From positions 124,001-188,000 of the forward strand of contig CANMQH010000002.1 in assembly GCA_947499935.1 (NCBI GenBank): 64,000 nucleotides of DNA. The letters are read 5' to 3'. Numbering within the stretch: the stretch's first letter is position 1; each line of letters begins with the position of its first letter. The position numbers and the translations under genes are program-made. This document shows positions 44,404-51,073 of the stretch, in pieces. Below the pieces are notes generated by a model. It saw only the letters and a program-made list of their open reading frames with translations. It made no database searches and had not been told where the DNA came from. Origin of the DNA: an uncultured Algibacter sp. Lineage in GTDB: Bacteria; Bacteroidota; Bacteroidia; Flavobacteriales; Flavobacteriaceae.

Positions 44404-44670
44404 TTATCTATTTTTTGCTTTTACTTTTACTCGAACCGTCCTGTTGATGTGGACTATTTTTTTATCGGATTGAATAATCTCAATATTTTGATAGTTATGT
44501 TCGTTGAGCAATGCTATAATCTTTTTCTTCTCACAAATTTTTTCAACACCTTCAATAATATTAATCTCCCCATTAGATTTCAAAATCCTGACGGAACTAT
44601 AGTTTTTATCTCGAAGAATTGACAGTACTTGTTTTTCCTTGTCGGTTACAGTTGTACCTTCTACTTTCAT
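44404..44670 (-). CDS. Small protein with internal duplication
   Basis: An 88-aa protein made of two alike halves: LRDKNYSSVRILKSNGEINI (about 19-38) and LNEHNYQNIEIIQSDKKIVH (about 54-73), each of helix-strand-strand form. It ends with a basic V-K-V-K-A-K-N-R tail. I do not recognise a family. It lies between the repressor-like gene and the excisionase-like gene, all on the minus strand, so a regulatory or DNA-binding role in the integration module is possible. Confidence 0.6.
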   Translation of the reverse strand: MKVEGTTVTDKEKQVLSILRDKNYSSVRILKSNGEINIIEGVEKICEKKKIIALLNEHNYQNIEIIQSDKKIVHINRTVRVKVKAKNR

Positions 44671-44697
44671 TTTTTAATTTTTAGAGGTTTAACTATA

Positions 44698-45399
44698 TTA
44701 TTTTGAATCTGGTACTAAACTCCTTAAGAGTTCGATTTCTCGTAACTGTGATTTTTCTAGTTTAGTTCGAGCATCAGATAATTCTTGTCGCGTAACTACC
44801 ATCTCCTCCCTGTATGACTTCCTAAAGCATTCTAATTCCTGGCCCTTAATATCTAATTGTTTTTCTATTCTATTAATTAATTTTTTATTCTCACTTTGTA
44901 TCAAGGATATTATCTTCAAGAATTGCTCAACATAAGCTCTATCAATGTTTGATATAAACTTATTAATCATTGTATTGACCTCGACAGTCTCTACAATTGT
45001 TTTTTCAGATTTCAATCCAGCAGTATCAATATTGTAAAACGTTCCCTCTCCCGCGTGATTAATCACGTTATTATTATTGTCCCCTGAATTATTTACAACA
45101 TTATCTGTTTTACTCGAATTTTTCACAACAGGCGGTTTATATTGAAATGGGGAATCACCATAAAAATAATTCATATCGACTTCAAAGTGCTTAGACAAGT
45201 TAATTAAAGCCAAATGCGGTATATGCTTCTTCTTATTTCTAACAGAGGATATGATACCTCTATTTGAGGGGTAAATTAATCCCGCTAGAGCACTATCATT
45301 TGTTGGTTTTATTCCAAGTTCTTTGTTTTGATGAAATATTTCATCAATTGCCTTAACGAACTTAGTATCAATTGTTGCGTGTTCGGTTGAATCTTTCAT
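44698..45399 (-). CDS. Repressor-like HTH protein with coiled coil
   Basis: A 233-aa protein. The N-terminal part (about 10-80: FVKAIDEIFHQNKELGI, SNRGIISSVRNKKKHIPHLA, LINLSKHFEVDMNYFYG) resembles phage repressor helix-turn-helix domains of flavobacterial elements. A low-complexity N/G/D stretch (about 95-120) follows, then a long coiled coil (about 165-230). There is no S24 peptidase. It heads the leftward integration operon and faces the 22-bp-phased operator array, so it is the likely repressor of the element. Confidence 0.7.
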   Translation of the reverse strand: MKDSTEHATIDTKFVKAIDEIFHQNKELGIKPTNDSALAGLIYPSNRGIISSVRNKKKHIPHLALINLSKHFEVDMNYFYGDSPFQYKPPVVKNSSKTDNVVNNSGDNNNNVINHAGEGTFYNIDTAGLKSEKTIVETVEVNTMINKFISNIDRAYVEQFLKIISLIQSENKKLINRIEKQLDIKGQELECFRKSYREEMVVTRQELSDARTKLEKSQLREIELLRSLVPDSK

Positions 45400-45503
45400 T
45401 TATTATATTAGAAGTTATTTTTTTAAATAATTATCAGTCCATTTATTTTTTTAGCGTAAATTTTACAAAAAAAACACTGAGCGTTAACGAAATAATTACC
45501 CTA

Positions 45504-45511
45504 CAAATATA
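45504..45511 (-). promoter_or_regulatory. Leftward -7 box of the element control region
   Basis: CAAATATA on the plus strand reads TATATTTG on the minus strand (TAnnTTTG), about 105 bases before the repressor-like gene. No -33 TTG at exact spacing. Confidence 0.5.
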
Positions 45512-45534
45512 GTTATTTTCATATCTAATTTATA

Positions 45535-45542
45535 TATATTTG
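45535..45542 (+). promoter_or_regulatory. Rightward -7 box of the element control region
   Basis: TATATTTG on the plus strand, 23 bases from the leftward box and diverging from it. It points into the repeat array and the rightward operon. Confidence 0.5.
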
Positions 45543-45552
45543 CCTTAAAATA

Positions 45553-45635
45553 TGTTGTTTTTACTCATAATCGTTGTGTTTTTTACACACAATTAACGTT
45601 TTTTTTACATATAATTTATGCTGTATTTACACATG
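45553..45635. promoter_or_regulatory. Four operator-like repeats with exact 22-bp period
   Basis: The motif T(4-8)AC followed by A/T-rich CATAAT-like bases recurs with the AC at 45563, 45585, 45607 and 45629, i.e. exactly 22 bases apart (about two helical turns). Units read GTTGTTTTTACTCATAAT, GTTGTGTTTTTTACACACAA, ACGTTTTTTTTACATATAAT, CTGTATTTACACATG. They lie just downstream of the rightward promoter box. Confidence 0.8.
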
Positions 45636-45668
45636 TTTTTCGAAAATTTTTCACTTAAAGGTTATAGT

Positions 45669-45968
45669 ATGTATGAATTAAAAGAAATTAAAGAAATCAC
45701 AAAAAAAATGATTCTATTGTTTGATAGTCCAATAACTATGCTATCTGAAAAAACAGGTCTCTCAAGACCAACAGTATCCAAATTTTTCAATGGAAAAACA
45801 GTAAAACCTTCGAGTACGGAATTGCTGTACGAGTTATGTTTTGATTTAATCGAACAAAAGGAAAGTAAGCGTAGAAAAATAAATTTGGATAGACTTAAAA
45901 CGAATTCCTTGGAAGCTAGCAATACTTCTACAATGAAAAAACAAACATCAATGTTTCTGGAACACTAA
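45669..45968 (+). CDS. Small HTH protein of the element
   Basis: 99 aa from the ATG at 45669; an ATG at 45618 (116 aa) would place codons inside the last operator repeat, so the shorter form is preferred. MLSEKTGLSRPTVSKFFNGK (about residues 22-41) is a clear helix-turn-helix. The C-terminal part is basic and unstructured. It is the first gene rightward of the operator array, in the position of a Cro-like regulator. Confidence 0.65.
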   Translation: MYELKEIKEITKKMILLFDSPITMLSEKTGLSRPTVSKFFNGKTVKPSSTELLYELCFDLIEQKESKRRKINLDRLKTNSLEASNTSTMKKQTSMFLEH

Positions 45969-46083
45969 TGAATCTTATCCCACAAAGTTATTTTATAGTA
46001 TAAGAGATGCTAAAACAGCACAAAATACGCATGGCTAATGCAGACAGGAAATAAACCTGATGCTTAGTATTATTTTAACTTAA

Positions 46084-47316
46084 ATGTCCATCATTAAATA
46101 TTCAACAGCTTTTAAAGCTCTTGATAACCACATAAAGAACCATAATAAAGACTGCGAATGTCTTGCTGAAAAAATAAGACAATCAACCACATCTACAGCT
46201 AAAAATATTATTAAAATATATGGACTATCACTTCTAAAAGCTGGTAATCTACAAATAATAGATAGCAACAACCCTCCTTCCCTAAGAACCAATAATGCCC
46301 AATTGGCTAAAATGGGCAATGCAAGCCCTAGAACTATCCAAAGACACATCATAAAGCTAATGGAATGCGGTATCATTACCCAAAAAATATGGCATGGAAG
46401 CAACTCCAGTTACGAACTAAAGGTCAACTCGAATATCCTGTTAATAAAGAGTGAACAACCCATTAATAAGTCTCAAAACGAAGAAATTCGGACAACCTTC
46501 CAAACCCCTATTAAACAAGAGACTAAAAATAATATTACGACAAATTGTCCTCATACAGATACTAGTAACAATAGTTACATAAATAATATAATAATAGCAG
46601 TTGACAACTTAAAAAGTCAAATGAGTTCGTTACCACTCACAAAGCGAAATGGGTCACGCAACGCAACTAGTAACATCCTTTCAGGATACACAGAAGAAAA
46701 AAGTGCCAAAAAATTAGATGATGCAGAAGGAAAAGTGCGGAAAGAACGAGCCACAATTCACACCAGCGCCGAAAATTCGCTTGAGAATTTGGCTCGTCCC
46801 GCTTTTCTAAAACCTTATGTCGATGCGCTTTGGAAATTGGCACGAAATACCATTTACAAAGAACATTATCTCACGCAAAGTCAAGTAAACCAAGCTAATG
46901 AACTATTGTATTTGTGGTATCAACCTGTAGCTGAAAAAGATATAGCAAGGGTACATCAAGTCTATGTTGATAGGATAGAAATTGTTCAAAAATATCTAAA
47001 AAAAGACCCCGAAAGCAGATACGTACAACTACCTAATAAATATTTCGACCCAAAAAATAAATACGGCTTTGCAGGTACACGCTCCTGGTACTTTAAACAA
47101 AAAGAACAGCGACAAGAACTTAAATGCAAGCTTATTCTCAATGCTCAAATCCGCACTTTTCTTAACAACGAAAAAAAGGAAACCAGTAAACAAAAGCCAC
47201 GACTAGAGCTTTTTAGAAAATGTGAAACACGAATAGGTAAATTAGGCAAACCAGCACTAGTAGATGCCTTTCATGCATCCATTTTAGAACATTCCACATA
47301 TCAATTTTTACACTAA
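46084..47316 (+). CDS. Winged-helix protein of the element
   Basis: A 410-aa protein. NNAQLAKMGNASPRTIQRHI plus IKLMECGIITQKIWHGSNSS (about residues 69-108) is a winged helix of the type found in replication initiators and element regulators. A low-complexity linker spans about 120-225, and the C-terminal domain (about 240-410) is helical and basic with FAGTRSWYFKQKEQRQ. A replication or mobilisation role is possible but not shown. It heads a same-strand run of five genes. Confidence 0.6.
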   Translation: MSIIKYSTAFKALDNHIKNHNKDCECLAEKIRQSTTSTAKNIIKIYGLSLLKAGNLQIIDSNNPPSLRTNNAQLAKMGNASPRTIQRHIIKLMECGIITQKIWHGSNSSYELKVNSNILLIKSEQPINKSQNEEIRTTFQTPIKQETKNNITTNCPHTDTSNNSYINNIIIAVDNLKSQMSSLPLTKRNGSRNATSNILSGYTEEKSAKKLDDAEGKVRKERATIHTSAENSLENLARPAFLKPYVDALWKLARNTIYKEHYLTQSQVNQANELLYLWYQPVAEKDIARVHQVYVDRIEIVQKYLKKDPESRYVQLPNKYFDPKNKYGFAGTRSWYFKQKEQRQELKCKLILNAQIRTFLNNEKKETSKQKPRLELFRKCETRIGKLGKPALVDAFHASILEHSTYQFLH

Positions 47317-47324
47317 AACATTTT

Positions 47325-47822
47325 ATGACTTTATTTAAAAAAAGTAGCTCTTCCCTAAGCAATAAGCTTAGGGGAGCTATAGACGACATATCCGTAGATA
47401 TATTCGGTTATGAAAAAACAATTACCAAAGCAATACGTAAACGCACAGAGTATCATGCAAAAAAACTAAAGATACCCGTTGAAGGTCTTTATCTAAAAAT
47501 CTACCTAAAAAACTCAAATAACAGTCATACTGTTAAGGCTTTTTTATGTCATAATAGCAAAGCCATACTATCTATATCTTCAGGTGAACTCACTTGCTTT
47601 TTTATTAATGAGGGAGCTTCATACTTGATAGATGACAATAAAATAGCGCATAGCATTAAGCAATACTTCTATGATTTTGCAAGAGCCAATAAAGTTGATG
47701 AAGAACTTATTTCTATTGGTATTTATAACAGAGAAAAAAATATAGAAGTTCAAGCTTTTAATAAGCTGGATTTTATGAAATCAATATCACTTACATCACT
47801 AATTAAATATTTTAAAAAATGA
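47325..47822 (+). CDS. Hypothetical element protein
   Basis: A 165-aa protein with a basic N-terminus and a mixed alpha/beta core (GLYLKIYLKNSNNSHTVKAF, LSISSGELTCFFINEG). I recognise no family. There is no signal or membrane segment. It lies 8 bases after the winged-helix gene and overlaps the next by 4 bases (ATGA), so it belongs to the same operon. Confidence 0.55.
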   Translation: MTLFKKSSSSLSNKLRGAIDDISVDIFGYEKTITKAIRKRTEYHAKKLKIPVEGLYLKIYLKNSNNSHTVKAFLCHNSKAILSISSGELTCFFINEGASYLIDDNKIAHSIKQYFYDFARANKVDEELISIGIYNREKNIEVQAFNKLDFMKSISLTSLIKYFKK

Positions 47823-48103
47823 AAGAGAAAAAAGGTTGGAAATTAGGTCAGGACTCCTACTCCAAAATGATTGTATGGTTTAAAGACGGGAACGTAAGAA
47901 CGTTTTATTCATTGGACTGGAAACACAAAGTTTCAAAAACAAGAGATAAAACCATTGGTATTGAGCGGTTCCATAAATTAATAAAGAAGTACGGCGCATT
48001 GGCTGGCACCATCGATATTTATGAAAAGGAAACAGGTCAGCTCATCTCAAGATTTTACGAAGGCATAGAAAAACCGATACACGACACCAATGGAATTAGT
48101 TAA
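47819..48103 (+). CDS. Hypothetical element protein
   Basis: A 94-aa protein, basic, with SYSKMIVWFKDGNVRTFYSL and GTIDIYEKETGQLISRFYEG strands suggesting a small beta-rich fold. No family recognised. It overlaps its neighbours by 4 bases upstream and 14 bases downstream, a sign of tight translational coupling with the glycosyltransferase gene. Confidence 0.55.
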   Translation: MKEKKGWKLGQDSYSKMIVWFKDGNVRTFYSLDWKHKVSKTRDKTIGIERFHKLIKKYGALAGTIDIYEKETGQLISRFYEGIEKPIHDTNGIS

Positions 48104-49208
48104 AGGCTCAATTCAAAAATATGATTTAACTGCAGACAATAAAGTGCATTTACTTTATATCAGTCCTCGATTGAATCCTCAAGGCTACTATAGAATGATA
48201 GCTCCAGCAATGGAGCTTAATAAAACCCAAACACATAAAGCGATACTTACACAAATTGAAAACAATGACTTTTCTAATCAATTTAAAGACCGCATAACCA
48301 AGCTTCCTGAAAGTTTATTGCTTTGGGCCGATTACATTATTTTTCCGCCCATTATGGATGCGCTAAAATATCTAACACTGGCTATCAAAACAGTCAATCC
48401 CAATGTTCAGTTTGTAATGGATTTGGACAAGAACTATTTTGTTTCGCCAAAAATTAAATTCTTTACAAAAAAGCTCAAGAAAGAAAGCTTACAGGTACTG
48501 GAAGAGAATATCGAATTAATGGATTTGATTTTAGTTCCCACACATTCGTTTGAAAGGTTTTTAAACTCTAAATTAAAGCACACTAGCATAAATACATTTT
48601 GCTTACCCACCGCTATTTCTAAACTAGCTCTTGCAAATAATTTTAGTTCTAAAAACAGAAAAGCAAATACCTCTAAAATTAGAATAGGTTTTATCCAACC
48701 TACAGAAGAGGAACTACTTTCCCTTAAGGCGGTCATACTAAAAACTAACAGACTATTTAATGAAAAGATACAATGGGTATGCTTTGGGAAGCCTTATGAA
48801 TCTAAGGAAGCAGACCTCCTTCTTAAAGAAGTTGCATGTGAGGTTCACGCTTCGGTAAGCTTTTCCAAATATGTAGAAAAACTGGATAGCTTAAATCTAA
48901 ATATGGTATTGCTCCCTGCTAAAGAAAGTGCTTATAATTTTTACAAATCCAGTACGATTTTTTTGGAACTGGCAATGATAGGTGTTCCCGTAATAGCTTC
49001 TATTTTTCACTCCGCAAAACAGCTTATCAAAGAGGAAGAAACCGGCTTTTTAGCATGTGAGGTCAATGAATGGATTACGGTTATACATCACTTGATAACT
49101 CATCCTGAATTATTAGAAAAAATGAGCACAACACTCTTAAAGAAGAGCTGGGATATTCATGGTTTTACCAAGGAACATTTAAACCATTTTAATGAAATTT
49201 TTATATGA
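48090..49208 (+). CDS. GT-B-type glycosyltransferase in the element
   Basis: A 372-aa protein. The N-terminal half has VHLLYISPRLNPQGYYRM and NVQFVMDLDKNYF; the C-terminal half has SSTIFLELAMIGVPVIASIF and IKEEETGFLACEVNEWI, the nucleotide-sugar-binding pattern of GT4-like enzymes. It sits in the middle of an element operon rather than a polysaccharide cluster, overlapping the gene before by 14 bases and the gene after by 4, so the acceptor may be DNA, protein or a surface receptor. Target unknown. Confidence 0.7.
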   Translation: MELVKGSIQKYDLTADNKVHLLYISPRLNPQGYYRMIAPAMELNKTQTHKAILTQIENNDFSNQFKDRITKLPESLLLWADYIIFPPIMDALKYLTLAIKTVNPNVQFVMDLDKNYFVSPKIKFFTKKLKKESLQVLEENIELMDLILVPTHSFERFLNSKLKHTSINTFCLPTAISKLALANNFSSKNRKANTSKIRIGFIQPTEEELLSLKAVILKTNRLFNEKIQWVCFGKPYESKEADLLLKEVACEVHASVSFSKYVEKLDSLNLNMVLLPAKESAYNFYKSSTIFLELAMIGVPVIASIFHSAKQLIKEEETGFLACEVNEWITVIHHLITHPELLEKMSTTLLKKSWDIHGFTKEHLNHFNEIFI

Positions 49209-49795
49209 GAAAATTTATTTTAAACGAGGCCTTTGGAATTATTGCATTATCGGTTCTGCTCATTCCACAAATAGCGCACACCATTTATGTCTTTAAGATA
49301 AATAGTCAATATCACGACCCTTGGTTTAGTTGGTGCTACGCCATAGGTGTAGATTTAGCCATACTTATTTTCACTGTTAAGGGGTGGACAAAAACTGCCT
49401 ATGCCTATTTTATAGGTACACTAGCGCATAATTTAGTATATCAATTTTACCCCGAGAGTATCTGGAGTTCTATTTTAATATGCATCATGCTTTCTGCTAC
49501 CATTTTTAGCTTTAGCCACTTATTCTACCACAAAGATAAAGCGGTAGAGCGCAATGACACCGCAGTCCAACCGCAAGCAAGCGCAGAAGCTTTGCGGTTA
49601 ACCGCACTTATAGAAGCGGGTATTAGCTTTGAAGCACAACCATTTCTATGCCCTGAGTGCAAGCAGTCTTTTGTGAATAGCAAAAAATTAAACGGGCATA
49701 TTAGTGGACATAAACAAAAAGATGAATGGCTGGCGGAGACTTATGGTAGTTGGGAAAATGAGAATTTAGAACGAAACAACATGCTTAAAGGCTAA
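49205..49795 (+). CDS. Membrane protein with C-terminal C2H2 zinc finger
   Basis: A 196-aa protein with four hydrophobic helices (about 8-30, 43-58, 64-80, 86-106) and a cytosolic tail. The tail holds a perfect classical zinc finger C149-x2-C152-x12-H165-x3-H169 (CPECKQSFVNSKKLNGHISG), including the F and L core positions. A similar mid-size membrane protein may act as an element-encoded anchor for nucleic acid or protein. It is last in the operon and is followed by a terminator. Confidence 0.7.
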   Translation: MRKFILNEAFGIIALSVLLIPQIAHTIYVFKINSQYHDPWFSWCYAIGVDLAILIFTVKGWTKTAYAYFIGTLAHNLVYQFYPESIWSSILICIMLSATIFSFSHLFYHKDKAVERNDTAVQPQASAEALRLTALIEAGISFEAQPFLCPECKQSFVNSKKLNGHISGHKQKDEWLAETYGSWENENLERNNMLKG

Positions 49796-49797
49796 AT

Positions 49798-49833
49798 AAA
49801 CAAGGAACTATTGAGTAGTTCCTTGTTTTATAT
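49798..49833 (+). terminator. Terminator of the winged-helix to zinc-finger operon
   Basis: Perfect 13-bp arms AAACAAGGAACTA (49798-49810) and TAGTTCCTTGTTT (49816-49828) around TTGAG, followed by Ts. Confidence 0.9.
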
Positions 49834-49901
49834 TCTTTGCTTAAAATCAACCATTAAACTCAAAAAAATCGATGTTAATGTACTTTGTTTTACTTTACAA
49901 A

Positions 49902-50792
49902 TTATTTAATTTTTTTATAACAAGAATAACAAGCAGGTTTAACTATAGTAGTTTTGTGGTCATCCCCACAAGAAATACAATAGTTTTCTTCATGATTGGG
50001 GTTGCCATGATGCGCCCAAATTTTATAGCAACTCCAACATAACGGTTTCTCTAAATCTACAGCAATAGATGTTTTACACCTTATACAATGCCCTCTATTT
50101 TTTTCTTCAGATGAAATAAAATGTTCTACATATTCCACTTCAGTCATTATGGCTCTTTCAATTCTCGTTTCTTTAATACTTGCATTAACGTATTTTTCAT
50201 CCAAGAATTCTGAAACCCTTATTTGTTCTATACTTTGACCACTTGCTATATTATCAATTACATTAAATTCTATTTCAGAACCGACATAATCTTTGCCAAA
50301 AAACCTTTTCTTTTTATACTTAGGTCGTTTTACATAAATTGTAAAACCATCTTCCTCAAGAATATTAAAACATTTCCCCTGAGAGATATCAAAGAATTTA
50401 TTGTTTCCCACTAATTTTTTATCAGCGGAAACTCCAAATTCAATATTATTCAAAAAAGAAAAATCTATCAAGTTCATTGAGGTTATAATACCCTTCTTTT
50501 CGTTACCATAATACTTACCGTGAAGATTGGGAATATAAACGATTGTTATATTGGGAAATTGGGTAAAATACTCAATATCCTGTTTCTTAAAGCTTCTACT
50601 AATATTAGATTCATTTTTACCAAATCCAAGTATAATATGTACTTGAGAGTTATTGAGATGCGTTTTAAAAACCTCTTCCTTAAAGTATTCGTCTAATTGG
50701 ATAAAAGGAGAAAGTATTAATATGTATTTCTCAGCGTAATAAATTGTGTCATAAATTTCTTCTGCAAGCGGTTTTCCTGTTAAAAACTCCAT
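49902..50792 (-). CDS. PLD-like nuclease with two zinc ribbons
   Basis: A 296-aa protein. Residues 1-125 form one PLD-type half-site: H91-x-K93-x4-E98 then T-S105-x-N107 in HGKYYGNEKKGIITSMN, with E in place of the usual D. Residues about 235-296 carry two tandem C-x2-C-x12-C-x2-C ribbons (CIRC...CWSC and CISC...CYSC). It would need to dimerise for a full active site. It is the only leftward gene amid rightward operons, so it is likely cargo, possibly a defence nuclease. Confidence 0.75.
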   Translation of the reverse strand: MEFLTGKPLAEEIYDTIYYAEKYILILSPFIQLDEYFKEEVFKTHLNNSQVHIILGFGKNESNISRSFKKQDIEYFTQFPNITIVYIPNLHGKYYGNEKKGIITSMNLIDFSFLNNIEFGVSADKKLVGNNKFFDISQGKCFNILEEDGFTIYVKRPKYKKKRFFGKDYVGSEIEFNVIDNIASGQSIEQIRVSEFLDEKYVNASIKETRIERAIMTEVEYVEHFISSEEKNRGHCIRCKTSIAVDLEKPLCWSCYKIWAHHGNPNHEENYCISCGDDHKTTIVKPACYSCYKKIK

Positions 50793-51073
50793 TAATTCTC
50801 TATGATATTGAATTTAGTTAGACGCTAAAGATAAAAATATATGCACTAGTTTAAAATATAATTTACTAAAAACCAGCCTCTAATTCAATGACCATTATCT
50901 CTTAAAAGTTAAATCAATTTATTCAAAAGCCTCAATATCCATGAGGTTCTTCTTTTTTCAAAATAAGTCTATGTACCCAAGTACAACTTTACACACTTAA
51001 CCCAACTACACACAAACCTATATTTATCCTTAAACAACCTCTTAAAGAAAAGGTTTCAATTCAAGGATAATAC
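50793..51073. other. Intergenic region before the methyltransferase-helicase operon
   Basis: 281 bases between the divergent PLD-like gene and the large operon. The only clear structure is the leader hairpin at 51024-51070. No gene or full promoter consensus is seen. Confidence 0.5.
51024..51070 (+). promoter_or_regulatory. Leader hairpin before the DNA methyltransferase gene
   Basis: Outer arms TTATCCTT (51024-51031) and AAGGATAA (51063-51070) enclose an inner AACCTCTT/AAAAGGTT pairing. It ends 3 bases before the ATG at 51074, so it would cover the ribosome-binding region. Confidence 0.6.
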
